Assembly (NCBI RefSeq): GCF_027627475.1
Contig: NZ_CP115484.1
Span: 4,844,501 to 4,908,500 of the forward strand
Direction of reading: 5' to 3'
From: Paenibacillus sp. SYP-B4298
GTDB taxonomy: Bacteria > Bacillota > Bacilli > Paenibacillales > Paenibacillaceae
DNA: 64,000 nucleotides
Below the pieces are notes generated by a model. That model had not been told where the DNA came from. It did no database searches and worked only from the letters and a program-made list of their open reading frames with translations. Shown piece by piece: positions 41,677 to 50,998 of the stretch. Both the position numbers and the translations under genes were made by a program. Every line of letters begins with the position of its first letter. The stretch's first letter is position 1.

Positions 41677-41704
41677 CGACCGCCGTCATGGAGCGAAGCA
41701 CCGC
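41677..41704 (+). repeat. 28-bp dispersed repeat, copy 1
   Basis: CGACCGCCGTCATGGAGCGA followed by AGCACCGC. The same sequence occurs inverted at 47717-47744 with 26 of 28 bases identical. It lies 34 bases after a stop codon, and GCACCGC pairs with a downstream GCGGTGC. Confidence 0.7.
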
Positions 41705-41800
41705 ACGCTGGCGTCAGATGTTGGCGGTGCCTCCTTAGCAGGGGCCGCTGCTGCGCGCTCACAGCCAAGACAGCCGGCTGCTGTCCACCCACACAAAGAA

Positions 41801-41845
41801 ACACCCCGCAGGAAGAAGCGCCAGGCGCCGCTCACTGCGGGGTGT
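41801..41845 (-). terminator. Terminator of uraA
   Basis: On the minus strand an 11-bp stem (ACACCCCGCAG / CTGCGGGGTGT) is followed by TTCTTTG, 7 bases after the uraA stop. Confidence 0.8.
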
Positions 41846-41851
41846 TCTGTC

Positions 41852-43141
41852 TTAATGTCCTTGGCTCTCCGAGGACTCAAAGCGCTCGAACAGCTTGAAG
41901 AACAGGCTCAGCACGATGGACAGGACAGTAGCTAGCGCCATCCCCGTCAGGCTGAAATTGCCGAGCTTGAGCACATAGCCGCTCAGCCCGATGACCAGCA
42001 CGATGCTCGTAAGCAGCATGTTGGATGTCTTGGAGTAATCGACCTTCGTCTCGACCAGCATCCGAATGCCGGAGGTCGCAATCACGCCGAACAGCAGCAG
42101 CGATACACCGCCCTTGACTGGATCGGGAATCGTGTTGATCAGCGCCGCCAGCTTGCCGAGGAAGGAGAGCACAACGGCGATCACGGCCGCTCCGCCGATC
42201 ACCCATACAGAGTAGACACGGGTAATGGTCAGGACGCCGATATTTTCCCCATACGTTGTGTTCGGTGTCGAGCCGACAAACCCTGACAACAGGGTGGATA
42301 CCCCGTTCCCCATCAGCGAGCGGTCAAGTCCAGGGTCCTTGGACAGATCCCTGCCGACAATCTTGCTCGTCACGATCAGGTGACCGATATGCTCTGCCAC
42401 CACTACGAGCGCCGCAGGGGCAATGACCGCGATGACAGCCAGCTCGAACTTCGGCATATAGAAGGTCGGTACGGAGAACATCGAGGCTTGCTCCACAGGA
42501 GCAAAATCCACATATCCCATCAGATAGGCCAATAGATAGCCGACCACCAAGCCGATCAGAATCGCGATAATCTTGAGGAAGCCGCGCAGCACCACATTAG
42601 CGATAATGATGGTGAACAGTGTCACACAAGCAATCAGCACTGCCTTAGGGTCCATTACCCAGCTCTGCGCCTGAACCGGGTCGCCTGGCGGGATGAAACC
42701 GGACATGCGTGCTGCGACCGGGATCAGCTCCAGGCCGATGACCATGATGATCGCGCCCATAGCCGCGGGAGGGAAGACGACATCGAGCCATCTGGTTCCG
42801 GCCTTGTTGACGACCAGACCTACCACGATGAAGATCAGGCCACTGACGATAAAACCGCCCAGCACCGTCTCGTAGGGGTAGCCATCCGACATCACAGCCA
42901 GCACCGGCGACAGGAAGGCAAAGCTGGAGCCGAGATAGGCGGGAATTTTCCCTTTACACATTAAAATGTACAGCAGCGTGCCGATACCGTTCATGAGGAG
43001 GATGGTGGCCGGGTCTACCTTGAACAGAATCGGGACAAGCACGGTCGAGCCGAACATGGCAAATAGATGCTGCAAGCTGAGCGGCAGGCTCTGCAGCAGC
43101 GGCAGTCGTTCGTCAACCTGGATTTCGCGGGGCTGGCTCAC
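41852..43141 (-). CDS. uraA: Uracil permease, NCS2 family
   Basis: A 429-residue uracil:proton symporter. It follows E. coli UraA along its length: MSQPREIQVDERLPLLQSLP at the start, LSLQHLFAMFGSTVLVPILF, the substrate-site strand region AYLGSSFAFLSPVLAVM, and TM10-region STPNTTYGENIGVLTITRVY. About 14 hydrophobic segments are present. It is monocistronic with its own terminator. It complements the nucleoside salvage operon by importing the free base. No PyrR-type leader is recognised in the 290 bases upstream. Confidence 0.93.
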   Translation of the reverse strand: MSQPREIQVDERLPLLQSLPLSLQHLFAMFGSTVLVPILFKVDPATILLMNGIGTLLYILMCKGKIPAYLGSSFAFLSPVLAVMSDGYPYETVLGGFIVSGLIFIVVGLVVNKAGTRWLDVVFPPAAMGAIIMVIGLELIPVAARMSGFIPPGDPVQAQSWVMDPKAVLIACVTLFTIIIANVVLRGFLKIIAILIGLVVGYLLAYLMGYVDFAPVEQASMFSVPTFYMPKFELAVIAVIAPAALVVVAEHIGHLIVTSKIVGRDLSKDPGLDRSLMGNGVSTLLSGFVGSTPNTTYGENIGVLTITRVYSVWVIGGAAVIAVVLSFLGKLAALINTIPDPVKGGVSLLLFGVIATSGIRMLVETKVDYSKTSNMLLTSIVLVIGLSGYVLKLGNFSLTGMALATVLSIVLSLFFKLFERFESSESQGH

Positions 43142-43391
43142 AATGAAAGCACTCCTTTTGTTCTTCTATAATCTATCATTACAGCGGCGGCCATGAACAA
43201 GCGGCAGCGGTCATGAGCGTGTCATACCGTGCGCTACCTCAACCCCTGCTAGACAGCCATCACGTCCAGCTCGCCTGCTCCAGCTTGGCCACTGCAAAAA
43301 TCCCGCCTTTTATCATATCAGATTTTGCGCAAATTACCATGATAAATGTCTAGGCCAATCCAATATCTAATGCTCATGCCGACAATTATTG

Positions 43392-43400
43392 TGATATAAT
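43392..43400 (+). promoter_or_regulatory. Extended -10 promoter of thrC
   Basis: TGATATAAT is a consensus extended -10 (TATAAT at 43395-43400), 32 bases before the thrC start; no matching -35 is seen. The rest of the 290-base divergent spacer holds no gene. Confidence 0.6.
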
Positions 43401-43431
43401 AAGCAACAAATTACATTTTGAGGGGATGCAG

Positions 43432-44826
43432 ATGAAATATTTTAGTACTAGAGGAAATGTCGCAGGTGTCGGCTTCATCGATGCTGTGCTAATGGGACTC
43501 GCAGATGATGGCGGTCTTCTACTGCCAGAGCAGATTCCCCACCTGACGGAGGCGGACCTGGCCCGCTGGAGCAAGCTTGATTACAAAGCGCTTGCCCATG
43601 AGATTTTCAGCATCTATGTCGACGGAGACATCTCGCCAGAGGATCTGACCGAACTGATTGAGCAGAGCTACTCCACCTTCCGCGATCCCGCGGTGACGCC
43701 GGTGCGCAAGCTGTCAGATGAGGCTTACGTGCTGGAGCTGTTCCATGGACCGACCTTTGCCTTCAAGGATATCGCCCTGCAATTCCTTGGCAATCTCTAC
43801 TCTTATATTTCCCGCAAGCGCAACAGCATTATTAACATTCTCGGCGCAACCTCTGGCGATACCGGAGCCTCCGCCATCGAGGGCGTGCGCGGCAAGGAAG
43901 GGATTCGCATCTGTATTCTGCATCCGCACCAGAAGGTTAGCCGGGTTCAGGAGCTGCAGATGACGACGGTAGACGATGCCAACGTGCTTAATCTGGCCGT
44001 CAAAGGCAACTTCGACGACTGCCAGCAGTTGATCAAGGAGCTGTTCGCCGATGTCGAGTTCAAGACGAAGCATCATCTGCGCGCGATCAACTCGATCAAT
44101 TTCGCCCGTATTCTGGCTCAGACCGTCTACTACTTCTATGCCTACTTCCAGGTAGCTGCACAGCATGCCGATGCGAAGATCAACTTCAGCGTGCCGACAG
44201 GCAACTTCGGCGACATCTTCGCAGGGTACCTGGCGAAGCGGATGGGGCTGCCGATTCACAAGCTGATTCTGGCAACGAACGAGAACAACATTCTGGAGCG
44301 CTTCGTGAAGGAGGGCGCCTATCAGCTAGGCGAGTTCCGCATGACGCACAGCCCGTCCATGGACATTCAGATTGCCAGCAACTTCGAGCGTTACCTGTTC
44401 TACCTGCATAATGGCGATGCGGCACAGGTGGAACGTCTGATGCGCCAGTTCAAGGCCGAGGGACAGATCACGATCGGCAGTGAGCAGCTCACACAGGTGC
44501 AGACTGACTTCGCAGCGCATGGCGTAAGCAATGACGAGTGTCTGGGTACGATTCGCCAGACGCATGAGACCACAGGCTATCTGCTCGATCCGCATACAGC
44601 TTGCGGGATCGCAGCGGCGAAGACACATAGCGGCAGCGGCGAGATTACAGTCACGCTGGCCACCGCTCATCCGGCCAAGTTCGATGAGTCGATCCAGCTC
44701 GCTCAGATCGAGCAGACCTTCCCGGCTGAGATCAGCGCGCTGTTCGACAAGCCGCAGCACCAAACGATCGTCGACCATTCCAAGGAAGCGGTTGTCGAGC
44801 ATATTGTGAAGCTGTATCAGGCGTAA
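43432..44826 (+). CDS. thrC: Threonine synthase, long (E. coli-type) form
   Basis: PLP enzyme converting O-phosphohomoserine to threonine. The 464 residues match the long ThrC form, not the roughly 350-residue form of Bacillus. Marks are the N-terminal MKYFSTRGNVAGVGFIDAVL, the PLP lysine K112 in HGPTFAFKDIALQFLG, the loop LGATSGDTGASAIEGVRG, and NFGDIFAGYLAKRMGLPI. The ATG at 43432 is chosen: an ATG 6 bases earlier touches the AGGGG ribosome site itself. No hom or thrB is adjacent. Confidence 0.95.
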   Translation: MKYFSTRGNVAGVGFIDAVLMGLADDGGLLLPEQIPHLTEADLARWSKLDYKALAHEIFSIYVDGDISPEDLTELIEQSYSTFRDPAVTPVRKLSDEAYVLELFHGPTFAFKDIALQFLGNLYSYISRKRNSIINILGATSGDTGASAIEGVRGKEGIRICILHPHQKVSRVQELQMTTVDDANVLNLAVKGNFDDCQQLIKELFADVEFKTKHHLRAINSINFARILAQTVYYFYAYFQVAAQHADAKINFSVPTGNFGDIFAGYLAKRMGLPIHKLILATNENNILERFVKEGAYQLGEFRMTHSPSMDIQIASNFERYLFYLHNGDAAQVERLMRQFKAEGQITIGSEQLTQVQTDFAAHGVSNDECLGTIRQTHETTGYLLDPHTACGIAAAKTHSGSGEITVTLATAHPAKFDESIQLAQIEQTFPAEISALFDKPQHQTIVDHSKEAVVEHIVKLYQA

Positions 44827-44891
44827 GACTGATCTTGCAGACCAGACGGACATCTGACGGATCTGCATGCAGACTGACGTAAGACAGACAT

Positions 44892-44933
44892 AAGGCATAG
44901 AGCCGCGTCCCCTTCGGGCGTCCTCTATGCCTT
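44892..44933 (+). terminator. Terminator after thrC
   Basis: An 11-bp perfect stem (AAGGCATAGAG / CTCTATGCCTT) with a GC-rich inner part, followed by ATTGTT. It lies between convergent genes. Confidence 0.7.
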
Positions 44934-45017
44934 ATTGTTCGTTGCGCGCGGTAAAGCTCCGTATTGCCTGAGAGCTGCCAACGCGCACACCGCCCGTAGC
45001 CGCTTCGCTTATCTCGC

Positions 45018-45977
45018 TCAAACGATGCCCTCATTATCGCACAGGCAGCTCCCCTGTATAGACTTGCACACCTTCTTGATGCGAGCGGCCTCCTTCGCAA
45101 TCTCGTTGATGGTTGCATAGCTGCGCCTCGCATTGGTCACGGCGGCTATGGACACCGTCACGAGCGGGATCGGCCCGCTCACCCCTGACCTGCCCTCAGC
45201 GAGCACATAATTATGATCCAGGTCGTGGCTGCTGTAGAATTCTTTCTTCATCTGCTCGAATGCCGTCATGACCCGCTGTGCGACCTCCTCGAACTGATGA
45301 TGAGTGAGAATCGCGATGAAGTCATCTCCGCCAATATGCCCAAGGAAGGTCTCGGGGAAGGGGAATTGCTCGCGCAGCAGGCTGGCCGTAGCCTGAATCA
45401 TCTGGTCGCCCATATTGAAGCCGTAGCTGTCATTGTACGCCTTGAACTGATCCAGATCGATATAGAGCACGCTGAAGCAATCCAACTGCAACAACTGCTG
45501 CAGACGGTCATCAATCATCCGGTTACCAGGCAGCCCGGTCAGCGGGTTCAGAAATCTCGCCATCTCTGCGCGAACATCAGCCACAGCCAGCAGCAAGCCG
45601 CGAATCGTCACCGCACCCAGCAGCACTCCCTGTGACATCACCAGCACCAGATCATATAGCTTATCCACCGTGCGCTCCATCGCTTGCAGACTCACATCCG
45701 TAATCTGCGCCGAGCTGTCCACCACTAGCGGCTGTCTGTCCATCACTAGCCCGATTGGTCGTCCCATGTACAGATTGAATCCGTACCGTGTGCCGATCTC
45801 CTGAAAGAAGCGACCACGCATCATCAATGAGACGGCCCCGTTCTTTCCGACCACAGCTACGCCCTCCAGGTTGGATTGCTGCTTGAATAATTGATAGACT
45901 GCATCACAATTCGTCTCCGGAGCAACCACAGGTATGGGCTCCGCGATTTCACCGATTTGCGTTCGAATCTTCTTCAC
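45018..45977 (-). CDS. CBS-pair GGDEF protein with variant GGDDF active site
   Basis: A 319-residue soluble protein. The N-terminal part (about 1-135) is a tandem CBS-like module (VVAPETNCDAVYQLFKQQ and LVVDSSAQITDVSLQAMERT), which usually binds adenine nucleotides. The C-terminal GGDEF domain (about 140-305) has LTGLPGNRMIDDRLQQ, YIDLDQFKAYNDSYGFNMGD and the signature HIGGDDFIAIL (G216-F220), with Asp in the fourth position instead of Glu. No RxxD site precedes it. It could be a weak cyclase or a c-di-GMP/GTP sensor. The gene is alone, with a long leader from a promoter at 46199-46228. Confidence 0.87.
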   Translation of the reverse strand: MKKIRTQIGEIAEPIPVVAPETNCDAVYQLFKQQSNLEGVAVVGKNGAVSLMMRGRFFQEIGTRYGFNLYMGRPIGLVMDRQPLVVDSSAQITDVSLQAMERTVDKLYDLVLVMSQGVLLGAVTIRGLLLAVADVRAEMARFLNPLTGLPGNRMIDDRLQQLLQLDCFSVLYIDLDQFKAYNDSYGFNMGDQMIQATASLLREQFPFPETFLGHIGGDDFIAILTHHQFEEVAQRVMTAFEQMKKEFYSSHDLDHNYVLAEGRSGVSGPIPLVTVSIAAVTNARRSYATINEIAKEAARIKKVCKSIQGSCLCDNEGIV

Positions 45978-46429
45978 CTTCTGCCAGCGAATTTGCTAAA
46001 GCTCAGCTCTGATCCTCATCTTACATTTTATCTCTGATCGATCGTAAGCGAAAGCACAGAGAACAGCACACAATATTCGATCATCCATAGCGTATTCGCG
46101 AAGGGGGCAGTGCAGTGTGATAAAAGGTTATTCCGGCCATTGCTCTCTCTCTGCGAGCTCTCATTATTGCTTCCATCGTACCATGAGATAGCCGCAGAAG
46201 TATAAAATGAAGGTAAATTTTTGGACAATCCGGGCAACTTATTCGTATTCTAGCCAGCTTCTCGACCCTCGTCCTGCCTCTCTCGTTGTCTGAGCGACCC
46301 GCGTGCTACAATAGCCGATTCAGGCTATACTATACTAGAGCGTGTATGCAAGCCCTCATAGGGGCATCTACCACCGTCTTTTCGCCGCCAAGCACGACCC
46401 ATCCATAACTTGAAGGGAGTTGCCTATAT
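45978..46429. other. Divergent spacer between the CBS-GGDEF gene and pepT
   Basis: About 450 bases with no convincing gene. It holds the leftward promoter (46199-46228) and, near 46307-46336, TACAAT and TATACTATACT boxes likely used by pepT. CTAGAGCGTGTATGCAA at 46335-46351 resembles the ends of the MITE-like elements at 15 of 17 positions, but no partner end is visible. Confidence 0.45.
46199..46228 (-). promoter_or_regulatory. Promoter of the CBS-GGDEF gene
   Basis: On the minus strand TTGTCC (46223-46228), an 18-base spacer and TATACT (46199-46204). This leaves a leader of about 215 bases before the start codon, in which no known riboswitch is recognised. Confidence 0.5.
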
Positions 46430-47671
46430 ATGATTCAACAGGAGCTCATCAACCGCTTCACTTCCTATGCACGGATTAATACCCAATCGGATGACAGCAG
46501 CCCATCCTGCCCATCCACACCAGGACAGTTGGAGCTTGCCTCCAAGCTGGTCGAGGAGTTGAAGGAGATTGGCATGTCGGAGGTAAGCATGGACGAGCAT
46601 GGCTATGTCATGGCAACGCTGCCCGCCAATACCGAGGAGCCCGTCCCCGTCATCGGCTTCCTCGCTCATCTCGATACAGCGACCGAGCTAACGGGAGCCA
46701 ACGTGCAGCCACAGCTCGTCCACAATTATGACGGAGGAGATATTATACTTAACGCAGCGCAAGGCATTGTGCTGTCTCCCCGCGATTTTCCCGCGCTGGC
46801 GAATTACAAGGGGCTTACGTTGATAACGACCGACGGAACGACGCTGCTAGGTGCGGACAATAAAGCCGGGATTGCCGAGATTATGACCGCGATGCACCTG
46901 CTGCTGCGCAGCCCGGACATCAAGCATGGCAAGATTCGAGTGGCCTTCACGCCAGATGAGGAGATCGGGCGCGGGCCGCATCGGTTCGATGTATCCGCCT
47001 TCGGAGCCGACTATGCCTATACGGTCGATGGCGGGCCGCTGGGCGAGCTGGAATACGAGAGCTTCAATGCCGCCGCGGCAACCATCGTATGCAAAGGAGT
47101 GAATGTCCACCCTGGCACAGCCAAGGGCAAGCTGCTCCATTCCGCCAAGATCGCCATGGAGCTGCACAGCAAGCTGCCCGCCGCCGAAGCGCCGGAGCAT
47201 ACGGAGGGCTATGAGGGCTTCTATCATCTGACCTCCTTTACCGGCAATGTCGAGGAGACGAGGCTCCACTATATCATTCGCGACTTCGACAAGCAGGGCT
47301 TCGAGGCTCGCAAGGCACGTCTCTCCGCAATTGTCGAGGAACTGCGGGAGCGCTACGGTAACGAGCGGATCACACTGGAGATGAAGGACCAATATTACAA
47401 CATGCGGGATCGGATCGAGCCGGTCAAGAAGATCGTCGACATCGCCCATGATGCGATGACCAGCCTCGGCATCGCGCCGATCGTCAAGCCGATTCGGGGC
47501 GGCACCGACGGCTCGCAGTTGTCCTACATGGGACTGCCGACACCGAATATATTTACAGGCGGAGAAAATTATCACGGCCGCTATGAGTTCATCCCGGTAG
47601 AGCATATGGAGCAGGCGGTTCATGTCATCGTCGAGATTGCTAGACGTTACCCCGCCGCATACGGCAAGTGA
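46430..47671 (+). CDS. pepT: Peptidase T (tripeptide aminopeptidase)
   Basis: Cytoplasmic M20-family zinc exopeptidase that removes the N-terminal residue from tripeptides. The 413-residue length is normal. Zinc ligands and catalytic residues appear in FLAHLDTA (H80, D82), [44 protein letters not shown], and [20 protein letters not shown] near the end. The ATG follows AAGGGAG by 11 bases. Monocistronic. Confidence 0.95.
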   Translation: MIQQELINRFTSYARINTQSDDSSPSCPSTPGQLELASKLVEELKEIGMSEVSMDEHGYVMATLPANTEEPVPVIGFLAHLDTATELTGANVQPQLVHNYDGGDIILNAAQGIVLSPRDFPALANYKGLTLITTDGTTLLGADNKAGIAEIMTAMHLLLRSPDIKHGKIRVAFTPDEEIGRGPHRFDVSAFGADYAYTVDGGPLGELEYESFNAAAATIVCKGVNVHPGTAKGKLLHSAKIAMELHSKLPAAEAPEHTEGYEGFYHLTSFTGNVEETRLHYIIRDFDKQGFEARKARLSAIVEELRERYGNERITLEMKDQYYNMRDRIEPVKKIVDIAHDAMTSLGIAPIVKPIRGGTDGSQLSYMGLPTPNIFTGGENYHGRYEFIPVEHMEQAVHVIVEIARRYPAAYGK

Positions 47672-47716
47672 GCCGGCCTGATCCGCAGAGTCGGAGCACC
47701 GCGCGCAGCTCCCGGC

Positions 47717-47744
47717 GCGGTGCCTCGCTGCATGACGGCGGTCG
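47717..47744 (-). repeat. 28-bp dispersed repeat, copy 2 (inverted)
   Basis: Reverse complement of the repeat at 41677-41704 with two mismatches in 28. Its GCGGTGC end also pairs with GCACCGC at 47696 to form a hairpin (GCACCGCGC / GCGCGGTGC) after the pepT stop. Confidence 0.7.
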
Positions 47745-47850
47745 TCCTAATAACTCGTCTGCTCGGGCGTTGCTGGCAGGCGCCCTATCGTCAGTTGGCA
47801 CGGCTGTTCATGCGATGATCCTGCTCTGTTAGCCCGATCTGCCACGCAGC

Positions 47851-47883
47851 AAACGCCGCTCCATCCTTCATGGAGCGGCGTTT
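47851..47883. terminator. Hairpin between pepT and the GH127 gene
   Basis: A 13-bp perfect stem (AAACGCCGCTCCA / TGGAGCGGCGTTT) with a 7-base loop lies between convergent genes. It is followed by GCATGTTAT on the plus strand. Confidence 0.65.
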
Positions 47884-47928
47884 GCATGTTATAGCCTGCT
47901 ATACATCGCGGGATAGCTGCCATGCTGG

Positions 47929-49932
47929 CTAAGTCCGCAGCCACACTGCCATCTCGCCCTCGCCGCGGTTGCCCCACAGATAGTACGGCACGGCGCGCAG
48001 CACCGTAGCCTGGCGGGCTTTGGCGGATGGACGATACAGATGGCTGCTCCATCCCTCATCCGACTCGCGGAAGCCTGCCAGCTCGATGATGACCGCATCC
48101 TCCGGCAGTCCACATGCTGTGCCAGGCAGCAGCTTGGCTGCGGAGTCCGCCTCTTCCCCATCCTGTGCAGCAAGCGTCAGCGAGGCGAGCGGCGCGGCAT
48201 TGTCCGCCTCCTCGAAGCAATAGACGAGCGGCCCGCGTTGCAGTGCCGCCTTGCCTGCATTGGCACGCACCTGCGGATGAGCCTCCATCCGCTGCACGGA
48301 CATATCCAGGCTCAGCTCGACCCGGTCGCCCTTGCGCCAATTGCGAGTGATATAGGCGTAGCCATCACGCGAGCAGGCAGCCAGCTCGACAGCCTCCCCG
48401 TTGATGAGCAGCCCGGTATCCCGGCTCCAGCCCGGCAGTCGGACAGCGAGGGTGAATTCGCCCTCCTGTGCCGGCTCTACAGTCAGCGCGACCTCACCGC
48501 TCCACGGCAGGAGACTCTCCTGCTCCAGCCGGATGCTGTTGCCGCCAGCCAGCTGAACCTCCGTCTCCCCTGCAATATACAGATGGACATAGAGCGTGTC
48601 GGCGCTGGACGAGTAGACATATTCGCCAAGCGATGTGAGCAACCGGGCTACATTAGGCGGACAGCAGGCACAGCCGAACCAGCCTGGTCGGGTCGGCTTG
48701 ACATGATGCTTGCCCGGATTGTGACGGCAGGCAGCAGGCCAGACCTCCAGCGGATTAACATAGAAGAAATGCTTCCCATCTTGCGCCATGCCTGCAATAA
48801 CCGTGTTCATCAGCGCCCGCTCCATCACATCGGCATATTCCCCCCGCGGCTCCAATTGCAGCATACGCTGAGCGAAGAAGATGAGACCGATAGCAGCACA
48901 GGTTTCCGAATAGACCGTATCATTGGGCAGATCATAATCAAAGGTGAACGCTTCGCCGTGATGGGTCGAGCCGATACCGCCTGTAATATACATCTGCTTG
49001 CCAGTAACATTGCTCCATAATCTGCGGCAAGCCGCCAGCAGCGACTCATCCTGCAGATGCAGCGCCAGATCAGCCATGGCTGTGTACATGTAGACGGCGC
49101 GTACCGCATGACCAACAGCCTCCTCCTGCTCTCGTACAGGAAGATGAGCCTGATGATAAGCCAGATTCGGGCTGCCAGCCGACGCTCCGTTGCTCCAATG
49201 CGATATTTTCCCTCTGCGCTTCCATTCCTCAACAAGGAAGCTCGGCTGCTGGCCGCGCTCGTTGATAAAAAAAGCGCTCAAGTCCAGATACCTCCGCTCC
49301 CCTGTCACCTGGTACAGCTTCACTAACGCCAGTTCGATCTCCTGGTGACCATCGTAGCCGCGCAGCTTGCCCTCTTCTTCACCAAACACGGTCGCGATAT
49401 GGTCGACGAAGCGGCAGACCACATCCAGCAGACTGCGCTTGCCCGTTGCACGGTAGTATGCAGTGGCCGCCTCAATCATGTGACCTGCACAATACAGCTC
49501 GTGGCAATCGGTCAGGTTCGTCCAGCGGCGCCCCGGCTCCTTCACTGTATAGTAGGTATTCAGATACCCGTCTGGCTGCTGCGCTGCCGCGACCAGCTCG
49601 ATCAGTTGATCGGTCTGCTGCTCCAGCTCAGCATCTGGCCTCAGCATCAGCGAGTAAGCCGCCGCCTCCAGCCATTTGGCGACATCGCTATCCTGGAACA
49701 CCATCCCGCCAAACTCGCCCTCCGCCCTCCCGGCAGCGATCTCGAAGTTGCGGACGGCATGACTTGGCTCTACGCCAGGCACACGATCATGCAGCGTCTC
49801 ATATTGATACGGAATGACCACATCCTGCACCAATCGAATCGATGGTGACCAGAAGCGGTCCTCGATATGAACATGCTCCAGCGGCACAGGCTGACGTCCA
49901 GCCGACTGCAGCTCTCTCGTATTGCTCATCAT
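47929..49932 (-). CDS. GH127 glycosidase (beta-L-arabinofuranosidase type)
   Basis: A 667-residue cytoplasmic glycoside hydrolase. The (alpha/alpha)6 barrel shows FWSPSIRLVQDVVIPYQYET, AAAQQPDGYLNTYY, and the catalytic set of the family. The acid/base glutamate is E327 in HHGEAFTFDYDLPNDT. The zinc ligands are E343 and C345 in YSETCAAIG plus the second cysteine of the pair. The nucleophile cysteine C423 is in WFGCACCPPN. Spacing matches the characterised Bifidobacterium enzyme. There is no signal peptide, so it acts on imported oligosaccharide. The start is uncertain between two adjacent ATGs (49932, 49929). It is divergent from an AraC regulator. Confidence 0.92.
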   Translation of the reverse strand: MMSNTRELQSAGRQPVPLEHVHIEDRFWSPSIRLVQDVVIPYQYETLHDRVPGVEPSHAVRNFEIAAGRAEGEFGGMVFQDSDVAKWLEAAAYSLMLRPDAELEQQTDQLIELVAAAQQPDGYLNTYYTVKEPGRRWTNLTDCHELYCAGHMIEAATAYYRATGKRSLLDVVCRFVDHIATVFGEEEGKLRGYDGHQEIELALVKLYQVTGERRYLDLSAFFINERGQQPSFLVEEWKRRGKISHWSNGASAGSPNLAYHQAHLPVREQEEAVGHAVRAVYMYTAMADLALHLQDESLLAACRRLWSNVTGKQMYITGGIGSTHHGEAFTFDYDLPNDTVYSETCAAIGLIFFAQRMLQLEPRGEYADVMERALMNTVIAGMAQDGKHFFYVNPLEVWPAACRHNPGKHHVKPTRPGWFGCACCPPNVARLLTSLGEYVYSSSADTLYVHLYIAGETEVQLAGGNSIRLEQESLLPWSGEVALTVEPAQEGEFTLAVRLPGWSRDTGLLINGEAVELAACSRDGYAYITRNWRKGDRVELSLDMSVQRMEAHPQVRANAGKAALQRGPLVYCFEEADNAAPLASLTLAAQDGEEADSAAKLLPGTACGLPEDAVIIELAGFRESDEGWSSHLYRPSAKARQATVLRAVPYYLWGNRGEGEMAVWLRT

Positions 49933-49966
49933 TAACAAGCACATCCCTTCCATTAGCTTCATCAAT

Positions 49967-50036
49967 GGTTAATCGTGATTACCATCTACGGACGGTAACA
50001 AATCCGGGTAGACAATTCTCATTCTAGCGCTTACAA
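49967..50036. promoter_or_regulatory. Divergent control region of GH127 and AraC genes: dyad plus cre-like site
   Basis: The dyad GGTTAATCGTGATTACC (49967-49983) may be an AraC-family site. On the minus strand TTGTAAGCGCTAGAAT (50021-50036) fits the cre consensus at all but one position. The two lie between the divergent start codons. Confidence 0.5.
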
Positions 50037-50101
50037 TGTGCTCATACTACAACCGATCTCTCCTAAAAATACTCCAATCTCACACAAAGGAGGCTCATGC
50101 G

Positions 50102-50938
50102 ATGGACCGTTCGTATTGTCTGCTCCCCTCTCTGCCGCTGCCTTACTATCTGGAGAGCGGCATCTCCTGCTATGCGCCAGGGGATGCACATCCCGCCCGC
50201 CGCAGTATCGGTGTCTACGATCTGATTCTCGTCCAATCCGGTCGGCTCTATGTGGGAGAGAACAGCCATCAGTGGGAGCTTGCTGCCGGAGAGAGTCTGC
50301 TGCTGCTGCCCGATGCCTATCATTACCCGCTCTCGCCCTGCCAGGAGCCGACCCGATTCTACTGGGTTCACTTCCAGCATGGAGGCTGTCCGAACCATCC
50401 ACCATCTCTGGATAGTAGCGAGCCGGAGCCAGATCGAATACGGCTGCCGAGATACAGCCGGCTCAAGACGCCGGAGCAGGCGTATCAGAAGCTGGATTCG
50501 CTGGTGCGGCTTGCCGCGCAGCCGCGCTCGGCCTCCTTTTGGAGTCAGCAGCAGCTCTTTCATGAGCTGCTCCGAATGCTGGACGAGCAGACCATGAATG
50601 GCGGACTGTCACGTGTGCGCGCAGTCGCTGAGGCGGTAGAGGGCTATATCCGCTCCCACTACCGGCAGCCGCTCACCTACGCGGCGATGGCTAAAAGCCT
50701 GCATTACCATTACAACTACCTGACACGGTGCATGAAGGAGATTCACGGCATTACGCCGATGGAATATCTGCTTCGCCACCGTCTGGAGCAAGCGCGGCTG
50801 CTCCTGCTCAAGACGGACTGGCCGGTCGCACGCATTGCCGAGGAGAGCGGATTTGAGAGCGTATCCTATTTCTGCCGCCGTTTTGCCCAGCGCTGGCAGC
50901 GCACCCCGCTTCAATACAGGAGACAATATACCTCATGA
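50102..50938 (+). CDS. AraC-family transcriptional regulator
   Basis: A 278-residue AraC-type activator. The N-terminal cupin-like sugar-sensing half includes GVYDLILVQSGRLYVGENSH and GESLLLLPDAYHYPLSPCQE. The C-terminal double HTH (about 180-275) has LTYAAMAKSLHYHYNYLTRC and RIAEESGFESVSYFCRRFAQ. The ATG at 50102 follows AAAGGAGG by 9 bases. It is divergent from the GH127 gene, its likely target; the inducer could be an arabinoside (inference). Confidence 0.93.
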   Translation: MDRSYCLLPSLPLPYYLESGISCYAPGDAHPARRSIGVYDLILVQSGRLYVGENSHQWELAAGESLLLLPDAYHYPLSPCQEPTRFYWVHFQHGGCPNHPPSLDSSEPEPDRIRLPRYSRLKTPEQAYQKLDSLVRLAAQPRSASFWSQQQLFHELLRMLDEQTMNGGLSRVRAVAEAVEGYIRSHYRQPLTYAAMAKSLHYHYNYLTRCMKEIHGITPMEYLLRHRLEQARLLLLKTDWPVARIAEESGFESVSYFCRRFAQRWQRTPLQYRRQYTS

Positions 50939-50998
50939 TCTCCGCCAGCGCCCCCATGCTCGAAGGTCTGCATTGCGTCATATTGGGGCATTTTCTAA

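Noticed and set aside
45978-46198. Leader of the CBS-GGDEF gene as a c-di-GMP riboswitch
   Set aside because: The conserved core features of c-di-GMP-I or -II aptamers are not found.
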